DNA of 64,000 nt from Anaeromyxobacter dehalogenans 2CP-1. GTDB taxonomy: Bacteria > Myxococcota > Myxococcia > Myxococcales > Anaeromyxobacteraceae. Where the stretch lies: contig NC_011891.1 in NCBI RefSeq assembly GCF_000022145.1, forward strand, positions 3,826,501 through 3,890,500, given 5' to 3'. The notes beneath the pieces are model-generated. The model was not told the DNA's origin and did no database searches. It worked only from the letters and a program-made list of their open reading frames with translations. The translations under genes were made by a program, and so were the position numbers. Numbering within the stretch: the first letter of the stretch is position 1; every line of letters starts with the position of its first letter. Positions 31,501-36,651 of this stretch are shown here, piece after piece.

Positions 31501-31882
31501 CGGCCCGGTCGGCCGTGGCGGTCGCCTCGCGCTCCAGCGCGGCGGCCACCCCCGCCCAGTCGCCGCGCTCCTCGAGGAGCTCCACCAGCGCGCGAAGCGC
31601 CACGGGGTGCGCCGGCTCGAGCTGGAGCAGCTGCCGGTACAGGTCCTCCGCGCGAGCCACGTTGCGCAGCTTCCGGTGCGCGAGGGTGGCAGCCTCGGCG
31701 AGCAGCGGGCCCGGGCCGGGCGCGTGACGCGCGCGCCCCTCGTAGAGCGCGATCAGCTCCTCCCAGCGCGCGCCGCGCTCGTAAAGTCCCACGAGCGCGT
31801 GAAACGCCTCGTCGTCGCCGGGGGCCGCCTCGAGCGACTCGACGTGGGATCGGATCTGCTCGTCCAGGGAGGGTGCGCTCAA
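19568..31882 (-). CDS. gltI: GltI/AgmK-like giant TPR protein (4104 aa)
   Basis: One of the largest genes expected in such a genome. From residue 1 to about 3800 it is a near-unbroken array of TPR-like helical repeats with the pattern W-x-x-L-A-x-x-L ... A-x-x-x-L-x-x-A-L-x-L-D-P. The final 300 residues are not repeats and hold conserved-looking stretches (FVVTADPHLVEKLKRELERTL; GLSCVVPA at the end). There is no signal peptide, so it is probably cytoplasmic. Size, architecture and position next to gltJ match AgmK/GltI, a cytoplasmic scaffold of the gliding complex. The start is taken as TTG at 31882 because repeats begin at once and no better ATG/GTG exists; its ribosome site is weak. A good sigma70-type promoter stands 53-82 bases upstream. 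It is probably cotranscribed with gltJ. Confidence 0.8.
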   Translation of the reverse strand: MSAPSLDEQIRSHVESLEAAPGDDEAFHALVGLYERGARWEELIALYEGRARHAPGPGPLLAEAATLAHRKLRNVARAEDLYRQLLQLEPAHPVALRALVELLEERGDWAGVAAALEREATATADRAAAAAVTLRLGKVQEERLGRRDRAALLYARAHRLDPSLEEARARAMECFGALRRFAQAKRLLDGARDAGADPRALAAEYARLGAALVDEPLDHALATDALIDALALDRAAPGAAAARERLRGFPRAWREEAGRLEAEATRASDRRTAAALQLRLAQIHAAYDPEGAGRAVERIERAWALAPGAPAALELLERVLAERGDHRGHADALARLATQTRDRAAQVALHLEMARVDLVRFGDAESALAALRRALELDPACEPAALQAFEHETDAGRFAEALDVLERHLAAAPAKPAHAPLRVRAAAIAREKLGDAGRARRHLEAALRADPGHAPAAAALAPLLAEAGEWQPLARVLELSARRERSPGERVRLLERLAEIQQERLGRPRDALRTLAGALALDPARPATRKAMEGAAARADAFAELARAYRTAAAAANGDLKARKTLLRRVAEILDRDLGQPEEAVRAWRALVEVDPEDRGARAALESCLARAGQQQELARELEARREHAAGDERRALGAKLARLWAEAGEPDRAGAAWRAVLAEGPEDDEALWGLHAALEAQGGAAAAEERIGILARLAARARGPAERAVIELARAEALAEPLGRHADAAGVALAVVEAGGLSPPQRAEAVALLERLLARGAEPLRVAQALARAHAAAGDASRQAAMLERVAKELPASADPRERARHLLDASAVRAERLGDRRGALSAAAAALRACPDHAEARARCEALAREVGAHRELLALLVEVAGRLSGRPEEEAALRIRAAATAEEDLGAFDDAAAQLRRALELRPGDPAVLAGLTRAALASERWADADRLLAQRAAAATGAEQVALLAQRAEVLQERLGDPAAAAEACRTALARCAPEQRARLLARLAGALGAAGDEAGRAEALGDLSAASPEPAEATRAALESARIRAGMGDARAAVERLTAALRASPDDAAALAALEEQLGAEDPAAALMAARALAGQADPRRRLRALEAEARAHPEPGGRAAAHRAAARVAEQELGQASLAFAALAAAARELPGDADLRAELRRVAGEAQEWEACARVHDALVDAVPASGRLAVLRERAELAERRLDRDRAAAAWAEVAGAAPGDRDALAALRRLHRARERWGELADVCAALAAAPEAAPAAREDALREEAAVAEARLADPARAAAAWGEVAALAPDDAEAAAALERLYQRLDRPEALAALLERRLARAFDADAAARLAELRRFRLGDPAGALALHAELLRRDPSRADVRDALAELAAVPGAVGREALDAADASLREGGEHARRVAAREARLAAVEDRGERARLHAELRAILERDLGEPGLAWVAACRAFAEGGPSRAGAEEDLARLARETGAEDELPDVYEQAAAAAGPEERLALLRQAARLREARVGGRGAVDAWNAVLALAPDDAEALEALAALHEAARSAREILEVARRRAALAEGEERIGHLLHAAVVADELGDGGVAAEAYRAVLEEAPDRIEALEGLARVLERAPGAEPGPATAELLQVLEALARACGADPDRRVAALLRRAARLERDPDPRRAVEGYAEVLAERPREPQAVAGLERLLKRPDAREGAARLLEDVLRTAGDAGRLAALLEVRLEGADEAERAPLLAEIAALHERLGDRRRAFEARVRELADAARAGRDAPSARADLERLAAATGAWAELAEALRVALAAGLPARAALEARRRLAAVCADRLGDLAEAARQYEEVAAAAVSPETLGALARVYRRMGAHRELAVTLSRLAEVAPAAAARKELLLEVAKIMAEQLSDREGAVDAYRKILAVDPEDPQALRLLGRLLGAAERWEELVQILDREVALADRQPNFVAEAAELRFRLGRIRHQRLADAEGALVAYREVLHRVPRHPAALSALEELARGTGPAALEAALLLEPVYAAEGEHGKVVETLEARAANETEPARRAALLRRVAETYGGPLRNAEMAFLAASRALAADPDAPESLELAVRHAQAAGLGDELAALLEEHADRAREPVARAEYQRRIARLAHGEPARAAAAWQKVLDLAPDDREALVGLIDALEAGADPEALAQALRRGLAMEELAEGRAHLLRRLAAVQDERLGDAAGAIQSLKRLLELSPDDREALGRLDRLCVKAERWVDLGDVLAREIAAAAEAGDANVLGAVRQRLAELKENRLLDREGALELYEEVLRARPDHPEALARLEAMLQKDPGNARAAVALERAYAAAGDPLRQAAVLEQRAGERPDPQERKALYLALAELREKGLGDPSLAFLALCKAFREDPADPALRARMEALAARSGHEEELAAIYEDELDRLPPSDTAQVALRLGALYEEHLAEPARAAQFLRRAAALDPAAAPAALPALERIYQKLESWPDLADALSSLASSAHGAERVQLLFRLGQLCEERLAAPDRAAEAYEAAVAADPRHVPSLRALEALYDGAGRREDLFQNLAAQRAAAQEPAARERVLARMAALAAELGRLDEAVALWKELLGIRPRHEAGLAALEDLYERLERWQDLAQHLRLRVSATVDRREIARLNDKLGHVLGTRLGDAAQAVQSYKAVLESDPRNRRALEALRDIHAAQGDQDALVSVYRRLVPLQEDAAGVKRVRLELADVLLRAGQKREAVEQAKLAFDIEPHTAGDLVRIEETFRQGGAAQDGVRAAEARAALLAAEGGPAEAVPAWLAVADLWRAQKRNDAAAAALDKVLELDPANRTAYEQLRALHETAGNWRALARVCDLFAPHLPDPAEKLALLKEVAGVHEKRLGQKEMSFLGWCRALAEGPGDAEALAEAERLAAETEAFDELAAVLEQVAEDAKGMVRARLLLRLGKVRDERLDAPEEAEAAYRKALEADPASPEALDALTQLFKRRGRVRDLVITLEQKLEAAAGLEEKKATLLEMARIYDGELHDVEEAVSALRRVLELDGADPAALEALSELLRREQRWADLAGVLARARDLSASDEARIAYQLQIASLHENEIGDDEAAVEGYRTVLGLDDRNADALAGLERLYTKLDRFAELNRVYERLIALTQDPREQVRVLSRSAAIHDEKLRDPRSAIEKNEAVLRIDGANAVAIKNLERLYRDEALWDRLISVMQHHVSLVQDRREQVTLEVAIGEIWWKELQRVDRAEAMLSHALQLDPDSRQAVSALGRLYENSGNWNLALDMLRREARVAGGSRDAVDLQVRMGAIFEDMLMDVAGAKEAYGRALQLDPGNLPALRALKGIAERERDRDRYLELLVDEARYATDVQEKTERYTEAARVYQEERDDRESAARYYEEALKRTPGHLDAARPLSDIYVAQARWADAERVLDVIVGVLDAGGDARELCRQCYRQGYVAEKLGRMDKALASYRRAYELDATYLPALEGLGNLLVRREEWDEALRIFTAVIIHHRDGLTDLEVVETHWQIGEIAAKLGQLDRAANAFRKALEIDTNHEPSRRSLVRVLEAVGDWEGAVDQRQRLLPLLEGKARFDDFVAIGEACRDKLQDPYQAIDAFLGAARIDPTSLPVTEALLGLYRETRQGQKAADVLGQMVARPEVQADPVRAARLHLARAEVLRDEVKDEDAALAELERALDRNPRLVQAFAAIEDALTRGKRWQELEQAYLRMIQRLPKTPDVAQARLALWKTVGELYRNVLRNDDGARLAYQVVAKADPDDAVSLELYADLAARKPGEEAEAVAAYRQLLRGGSRTQKPAAALVKLHASRREYDQAYSAAQVLVHLLGATDGEEVQVVARLRKFAREQASRPLDDALWALLLHERVKGPLADIMTLLAVHARPMFLQRDKDLGLNPKKDELDVQGSMLFFANMFKYVERTLGFRGLRLFRKSGAAAKLAIVPTDPAGLVASDELFEEAPKKELWFAIGKAMAFARPELYLARLMPHDQLDLVFQAACSVGTSRFVVTADPHLVEKLKRELERTLPEGVRKNTLKLLARSYCEVQHPGDVRSYLDGAELTSNRAGALLAGDLEVVRRAAAAEKPQVSKLREETRLRDLATFCVSEEYATLREKLGLSCVVPA

Positions 31883-31934
31883 GGTGGCTTCGCGGGGGAG
31901 TGAGTGGCGGGAAAAAAGCGCCTGACGACGCGGA

Positions 31935-31964
31935 AGTATAGGGCGCTGTTCGCAGGAGGGTCAA
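31935..31964 (-). promoter_or_regulatory. Promoter of the gltI-gltJ operon
   Basis: On the minus strand TTGACC (31964-31959) and TATACT (31940-31935) are separated by 18 bases: 5 of 6 matches to the -35 and 5 of 6 to the -10 consensus of the housekeeping sigma factor. The start site should fall near 31928, leaving a leader of about 45 bases before the TTG at 31882. In a region of 70+% G+C this match is unlikely to be chance. Confidence 0.6.
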
Positions 31965-32074
31965 CGTTGTCCCGGCCGGATTCCCTTGCCCTTACGGGCA
32001 TTTGACTACATCGCCCCCGGTCGCGGGCGGGGTGGCAGGAACCCGGACGACCCAGGGTACGGGGTCGCATTGAC

Positions 32075-32091
32075 CGTCCCTCTGCGGGACG
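32075..32091 (-). terminator. Hairpin downstream of the DUF4956 operon
   Basis: CGTCCC-TCTGC-GGGACG, a perfect 6-bp stem with a 5-base loop, lies about 155 bases after the DUF4956 stop and before the gltI promoter. It could end the island transcript. The distance and lack of a U-tract keep confidence low. Confidence 0.3.
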
Positions 32092-32246
32092 TGTCTGGGG
32101 GCGCCGCGGTGCGTTTCCCGCGCAGATCGCGCGCTCCGCTGCCGCTCGCCCGACCGTGCACGAGCGGTGATCGCGGGCGGCCGGAGCGAGACGCCGCGCG
32201 GCGCGCGCGCGGCGCGGATAGCGCCCGATACCAGCCCGCGATCGCC

Positions 32247-32768
32247 TCACTGCGACTTCCGCGACGCATCGGCGAGGCGCGGCGCGACCTCGCCGGCCGG
32301 CGCGGGCGCGCCGTGCGCGGCGCCCGGCGCGTCCGCCTCCGCGGCCTCGCCGGCGGGGAGCAGGTCGAGGACCGCCAGCACCGCCGACGCCGCGAGGCCG
32401 GCGGTGAGCGCGAGGCCGAGCGTCCCGTGCCCGCACGCCATCCCCAGGCCGATGGTGAGGAACAGCACCGCCGCGTCGCGCGGGTCCTTCAGCCCGGAGC
32501 GGAACCGGACGAAGCTGCCCAGGCCCACCAGGCCGAACGCCTTCGCCACGCTGTCGCCGATCACCATGGTGATGATCGCCGCGGCGGCGCAGAGCAGGAT
32601 CTGCGCCTGCGCCATCTCGGTCTTCGGGAGGCGCCGGCCCAGGAGCAGCCGCCAGGGCCGGACCCCGAGCGCCACGCCCACCGCCAGCGCCGCGCCGATG
32701 CGCGGGAGCACCGTGCCGAGCGGCAGCGTGTGCAGGTCGATCCCGCTGATCGGGGTCAAGGGGTGCAT
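32247..32768 (-). CDS. DUF4956/MgtC-like integral membrane protein (173 aa)
   Basis: Four likely membrane helices (about 18-38, 55-75, 95-115, 118-140), with PRIGAALAVGVALGV in the first and the family stretch AIITMVIGDSVAKAFGLVGLGSFVRFRSGLKDP between the second and third. This pattern, including the RFRS/K-D-P loop, marks DUF4956, which is commonly found next to VTC polyphosphate polymerases and CotH kinases. The tail after residue 140 is Ala/Pro-rich. GGAGG stands 5 bases before the ATG. The gene overlaps the 3' end of the kinase-repeat gene by 13 bases, so the two are coupled. By context it may move or sense polyphosphate or phosphate; this is inference. Confidence 0.75.
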   Translation of the reverse strand: MHPLTPISGIDLHTLPLGTVLPRIGAALAVGVALGVRPWRLLLGRRLPKTEMAQAQILLCAAAAIITMVIGDSVAKAFGLVGLGSFVRFRSGLKDPRDAAVLFLTIGLGMACGHGTLGLALTAGLAASAVLAVLDLLPAGEAAEADAPGAAHGAPAPAGEVAPRLADASRKSQ

Positions 32769-34459
32769 GAGGCCTCCACCGCCGCCGGCGGGAGCGGGGC
32801 CGGGCCCGCCGCGTGCGCCGCCAGCGCGAGCGCCGCGTGCGCGTTCCGCAGCACCGGCAGGCTCGCCGGCGCGGCCCGCAGCGCGGCCGCGACGATCTCC
32901 CGGCCGCGCGCGGTCGCGGCGAGGTGCCGGAGCGACGACACCGCGGTGGCGGGCCAGCGCGCGACGCCCTCGGCCCGCAGCGCCCAGGCGCGCGGGTGAT
33001 CCATCCCGTCCACCGCGTCGAGCGCCTCCTTGGTCGCGGCGAGCGCGCGCTCGCGCAGCGGCCAGGTCCACGGCGCCGCGTTGCCCGCCAGCGTGCGGAG
33101 CACGCGCTTCGGCGCGAGCGGGAACAGCCGCTCGCGGAGCGCGCGGGCGGGGCCACTCTCCACCCCGACCGTCCCGCGCAGCGCGGCGAGGCCATCGTGG
33201 GCGGCGAGCGCGGCGCGCATCGCGTCGGCGCGCGCGCCGTCCACGCCGGCCAGGCCGCGCCCCACCGCGTCCCACAGCCCCTGCCCGACGCCCTCCGCGC
33301 GGAGCGCCCACGCGCGCTCCGAGCCGAGCCCGGCCAGCCCGCGCAGCACGCCCTCCAGCCCCCCCCGCTCCAGCGCCTCGGCGCGGAGCGCCCACGCCTC
33401 CGATCCATCCGCCGCGACCAGGCCGGCCACCGCGGGCCCCGGCGCGCGCGCCAGGAGCGCCGCCCGCAGGCGCATCGCCTCGGACGACGCGTCGGCGCCC
33501 AGGCCGGCCGCCACGTCGGCCGGGACCCGCCCGGCCAGCGCCCACCTCAGCGCGTGCGACTCCGGGTCGGACAGGCCCTCGAGCGCGCGCGCAACCACGG
33601 CCGGGCACCGGGCGGCGAGCGCCACCCGCCGCGCGTGGGCGGCGCGGCCGGGGATGCCCGCCAGCAGGTGGGCCGCGAGCGCGGGCTCCCGCGCCGCGAG
33701 CGCGTCGAGCGCCGCCTCGAACCGCTCCGCCAGCCCGCCGGCCTCCGCCTGCGCGGCCGCGTGCGCCCGGGGGCGCGCGGTGGGCGGCGCGGCGCGGGGC
33801 CGGCGCGGGGCGCGGCCGTCCACGCGCGCGGCGATCGCCTCCGCGACCAGGTCGGCGAGCGCCTCGAGCGACCTCCCCTCGTTCGCGACCCGGAGCCAGG
33901 CCTCCGGCGCCGCGGCGGCCTCGGCGGCGAGGTGCTCGCGGATCCGGACCTGGAGGCCGTGCCCGGCGAGGCCCTTCCTCGATCCCGGCTCGTCGGCGCG
34001 GCCCTCCAGGATCTTCCCGACGCGCTTGCGCAGCCGCGCCAGGTCGGGATCCACGTCCACCAGGACGGCGAGGTCCGGCCAGGTGCCGCCCGAGGCGGCG
34101 CGCACCGCCGCCTCGACCTCGGCGCGCGGGAGGCCGCGGCCGGCGATGGCCAGCGCCAGGATCGAGTGGAGGCTCCGGTCGGCGACGCAGAGCGCCCCGC
34201 GCGCCAGCGCCGGCCGCACCACCTCCTCGAGCTGCTGCGCCTCGCGGGCCAGGTTCAGGAACAGCTCGGCGCGCGGCGAGAGCTCGAGCAGGCGCGGGTC
34301 GCGCGTCAGCTCGCGCACCCGGCGCGCCGCGGCGGTGGCGAGGACCCCGCGCTCGCGCGCGTGGACGACCTCGCGCCCCGCGCCGCGGAGGCGCTCGCAG
34401 ACCAGGTTGGAGAGCGCGGTCTTGCCGCTGCCGTCGATGCCTTCGAAGGACACGAGCAT
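32756..34459 (-). CDS. Thymidylate-kinase-like domain fused to helical repeats (567 aa)
   Basis: Residues 1-210 follow the thymidylate-kinase layout: FEGIDGSGKT with the P-loop at 7-14, a DRS triplet near 95 where true Tmk has DRY, then ILALAIAGRGLP, a DVDPDLARLRKR segment and a basic LID-like region. After an Arg/Pro/Ala linker (about 212-245) come some eight irregular repeats of 30-40 residues with the core ALRxEAL/GxxxGLAGLxxxRAWALR, probably a HEAT-like solenoid; ordinary Tmk (about 210 residues) has nothing of the kind. It starts 4 bases after the VTC gene and overlaps DUF4956, so it belongs to that operon. PPK2 polyphosphate kinases are relatives of the Tmk fold, which makes polyphosphate a thinkable phosphate donor or product. 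That is speculative; it may simply be a dTMP kinase. Confidence 0.7.
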   Translation of the reverse strand: MLVSFEGIDGSGKTALSNLVCERLRGAGREVVHARERGVLATAAARRVRELTRDPRLLELSPRAELFLNLAREAQQLEEVVRPALARGALCVADRSLHSILALAIAGRGLPRAEVEAAVRAASGGTWPDLAVLVDVDPDLARLRKRVGKILEGRADEPGSRKGLAGHGLQVRIREHLAAEAAAAPEAWLRVANEGRSLEALADLVAEAIAARVDGRAPRRPRAAPPTARPRAHAAAQAEAGGLAERFEAALDALAAREPALAAHLLAGIPGRAAHARRVALAARCPAVVARALEGLSDPESHALRWALAGRVPADVAAGLGADASSEAMRLRAALLARAPGPAVAGLVAADGSEAWALRAEALERGGLEGVLRGLAGLGSERAWALRAEGVGQGLWDAVGRGLAGVDGARADAMRAALAAHDGLAALRGTVGVESGPARALRERLFPLAPKRVLRTLAGNAAPWTWPLRERALAATKEALDAVDGMDHPRAWALRAEGVARWPATAVSSLRHLAATARGREIVAAALRAAPASLPVLRNAHAALALAAHAAGPAPLPPAAVEASCTP

Positions 34460-34463
34460 GGGG

Positions 34464-35111
34464 TCAGGCCCTGCGCGTGCGCGCCGGCGCGGCGCGCGAG
34501 AACGCCTCGGCGAGCTTGCTGTACGGCTGGGCCCGCGCGGTGACGAGCGCGACGAGCCAGCGCGGCGGCGCGTCCGCCCCGAGCTTCAGCTCCAGCACCG
34601 CGCGCGGCTCGGCGCCGAGCGGGGGCGGCAGCCCGTCGGGCCACGGCGGCGCGCCCGGCTCGAGCAGCGGCCAGCCGGCGGGGTGGAACCGCAGCCCGTC
34701 GTCGAGGGTGACGCGCCACCCCTCGCACGGCTGCCACACGCGGCGCCGGTACGACGTCGCGACGAGCGGCGCGAGCGGCCCCGGCAGCGGCAGGCACGCG
34801 AGCGCGCGCGCCAGCGCGGAGCGCGGCAGCCAGGTGCGATCCTTGGTGGTGAGCCCTCCCCGCTCGTGCTTCAGCTCCAGCACCACGTGCCCGGGCCGGC
34901 CGGAGCGATCCGGGTGGTAGGCCTTCGCGCGCACCTTGACGCAGTCGCCGGGCGACTCGAGCGCCCGGAGCGCCAGCGGCGCGCCGGGCGCGTCGAAGTA
35001 GACGGTCGCCACGCGGGTGGTGACCGCTGCCCCGGCGCCGAGCCGCGCCGCGATGTCCCGGGCCTCCCCCGGCGCGAGCAGCACCTTGTGCTCGCGCCGC
35101 AAGAGCGTCAC
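34464..35111 (-). CDS. VTC-domain polyphosphate polymerase-like protein (215 aa)
   Basis: The tunnel-fold catalytic domain of the VTC4 type, which makes polyphosphate from ATP. Basic and acidic residues expected to line the tunnel are seen in LLRREHKVLL at the start, VYFDAP, KVRAKAYHPD, VVLELKHERGGLTTKDRTWLP, SYRRRVW, WRVTLDDGLRF and AVLELKLG near the end. There is no SPX domain and no membrane helix, so membrane attachment may come from the DUF4956 neighbour. I prefer the GTG at 35111, with GGAGGG 4 bases upstream; an earlier GTG at 35135 would add eight residues. It lies between the OprP-like porin gene and the kinase-repeat gene with almost no gaps. Confidence 0.8.
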   Translation of the reverse strand: MTLLRREHKVLLAPGEARDIAARLGAGAAVTTRVATVYFDAPGAPLALRALESPGDCVKVRAKAYHPDRSGRPGHVVLELKHERGGLTTKDRTWLPRSALARALACLPLPGPLAPLVATSYRRRVWQPCEGWRVTLDDGLRFHPAGWPLLEPGAPPWPDGLPPPLGAEPRAVLELKLGADAPPRWLVALVTARAQPYSKLAEAFSRAAPARTRRA

Positions 35112-35136
35112 CGGTCCCTCCGCGTAGGGCACCACG

Positions 35137-36402
35137 CTAGAACCTCGTCGCGAGCTGGACGGCGATCGCGTTGGCCGGCGCCGTCTCCCCCGGGCGGCGC
35201 GCCCGCTCCCCCTGCACCTTCAGCTTGAGCCCTTCCCCGAAGCCGAGCACCGCCCCGGCCACGGCGGACGATCCGGTCCCCTGCGCGGGCGCGCGGAGTC
35301 GCAGCGCCTCCAGGCCCGCCATCGGCGTGACGCGGAGCCGCTTGCCGAGGGGGATCGTGTACTCGACCAGGCCCAGACCGGCGGTGAACGTCCCCTGCTG
35401 GATGTGCCCCGTGAGCCCCTCCAGGCTCACCGCCAGCGGTCCCGCGTCGAGCGCCGCGAAGGCGGAGGCCGCCTCGCGCCGGGGCACGTCCGGGGTGGAG
35501 CGGCCGGCGCGGTAGCCGGCGGCGCCGAGCTCGAGCGCCCCGGCGAGCCGGACCGCGGCGCGCGCCACGTAGTCCTGCGGCGGCTTCTCGTCGCCGTTGG
35601 GCGTGCCCTGGAACACGCCCGCGGACAGCTCCACCGCGCCGTCCCACGGGCGCAACGCGCCGACCGCGCCGACGCGCCGGCCGCCCATCTCGTTCCGGTC
35701 CACCAGGTAGTCGTTCACCACGCCGCGCCCGATGCGCGGGAGCTTCCACGCGGAGGCCGTCTCCCGCTCCAGGAACGGCGGCTTGAACCGGCCGGCGGTG
35801 AGCCGCGTCGAGGAGGGGCCGTCGAGGCGCACGAACGCGTCCTTCAGCGGCTTCGTGTCGGCGACGTCCGCCTCGATGACGGTGAGCAGGCCCGGCATGC
35901 TCCCGCGCACCTCGATGCGGGCCCGGTCGAGCGCCACGTCGCGCTTCCACCCGTCGCGCGCGTCCGCCGCGCCGCCGACGAACACCTGCCCGCCCACCTC
36001 GATCTGGAGCCCCTCGCGGCGGGCGCGGATCGGCTCCGCCACCGGGCTCGGGGGCGGCGCGACCGGCGCGGGCGGCGCGGCCCTCGGCGCGGGCGCGGGC
36101 GCCGCGGGCAGCGGGGCGGCGCGCACCACCTCGACGCGCGCCGTGCCGGCCGGCGCGTCGGGCGGCGAGTAGGTGGCCTCGCGGGCGCTCGCCGCCCCGG
36201 CCGTCGCCGGGGCCGCCGGCACGTCCGCCTGGCCAGCGAGGGGCCGGTCGGTGTCCGGCACGGCGGCCGGCGTGGCGACCGCCACCTCGCGCTCACCCCG
36301 TGCCGCCGGTGCGGCGCTCCCCTCCGCCGCGAGCGCGGCACACGGGCTGGAGAGCAGCAGCAGCAACGGGAGCGCACGGCGCGTGGGTCGGTATGCGAGC
36401 AC
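35137..36402 (-). CDS. OprP/OprO-like (phosphate-selective) outer-membrane porin (421 aa)
   Basis: After a signal peptide (LPLLLLLSSPCAALA) there is a Pro/Ala-rich stretch of about 90 residues and then a beta-barrel of about 290. Barrel segments such as DRARIEVRGSMPGLLTVIEA, AFVRLDGPSSTRLTAGRFKP-PF and RRVGAVGAL resemble the OprP/OprO family; the GRFKxPF motif is typical. The chain ends in an aromatic residue (ATRF), as outer-membrane barrels do. The start is uncertain: I use the GTG at 36402 because it places the signal peptide near the N-terminus, though no ribosome site is visible; the frame stays open to 36522. It heads the polyphosphate operon. OprP-like proteins in general may carry phosphate or polyphosphate; selectivity here is not proven. 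Confidence 0.7.
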   Translation of the reverse strand: MLAYRPTRRALPLLLLLSSPCAALAAEGSAAPAARGEREVAVATPAAVPDTDRPLAGQADVPAAPATAGAASAREATYSPPDAPAGTARVEVVRAAPLPAAPAPAPRAAPPAPVAPPPSPVAEPIRARREGLQIEVGGQVFVGGAADARDGWKRDVALDRARIEVRGSMPGLLTVIEADVADTKPLKDAFVRLDGPSSTRLTAGRFKPPFLERETASAWKLPRIGRGVVNDYLVDRNEMGGRRVGAVGALRPWDGAVELSAGVFQGTPNGDEKPPQDYVARAAVRLAGALELGAAGYRAGRSTPDVPRREAASAFAALDAGPLAVSLEGLTGHIQQGTFTAGLGLVEYTIPLGKRLRVTPMAGLEALRLRAPAQGTGSSAVAGAVLGFGEGLKLKVQGERARRPGETAPANAIAVQLATRF

Positions 36403-36651
36403 GGCCGGCCGCGGTGCAACGGCGATGCCCGTACATCCGCGCCCACGCTCCCCCGCCCCCAGGGCGGCCGCGCGGCGCCGGTCGTGGAAGCGCCGTTCCC
36501 ACCCGCGCCCGCGGACCGCCACGCGATCGGCACGGGAACGCCGCGGCGCGCACCCCGACGGAATGGTGCGGCGCCCCGCGCGTGTTCAGACGGGCTGATC
36601 CCCTCAAGCGCCGTCCTGCGGCCCGCGCCCTCGCGCGCACGGAGATGCCAC

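Larger units (their letters stand above)
31883..32246. other. Intergenic region carrying the gltIJ promoter and a hairpin
   Basis: These 364 bases lie between the end of the polyphosphate-island operon (32247, minus) and gltI (minus). They hold the gltI promoter (31935-31964) and a small hairpin at 32075-32091. The remaining sequence shows no gene. Confidence 0.6.

Noticed and set aside
19508-31903. An uninterrupted plus-strand reading frame of more than 4100 codons opposite gltI
   Set aside because: It is a mirror of the very high G+C codon use of gltI: composition is dominated by Arg, Ala, Leu, Gln and His with no domain, and TPR conservation lies on the minus strand. Long antisense frames like this recur opposite most genes here.
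36403-36651. Pho-box-like operator in the divergent porin/phosphatase region
   Set aside because: Because of the phosphate theme I looked for CTGTCAT-type direct repeats at 11-bp spacing; none was found.
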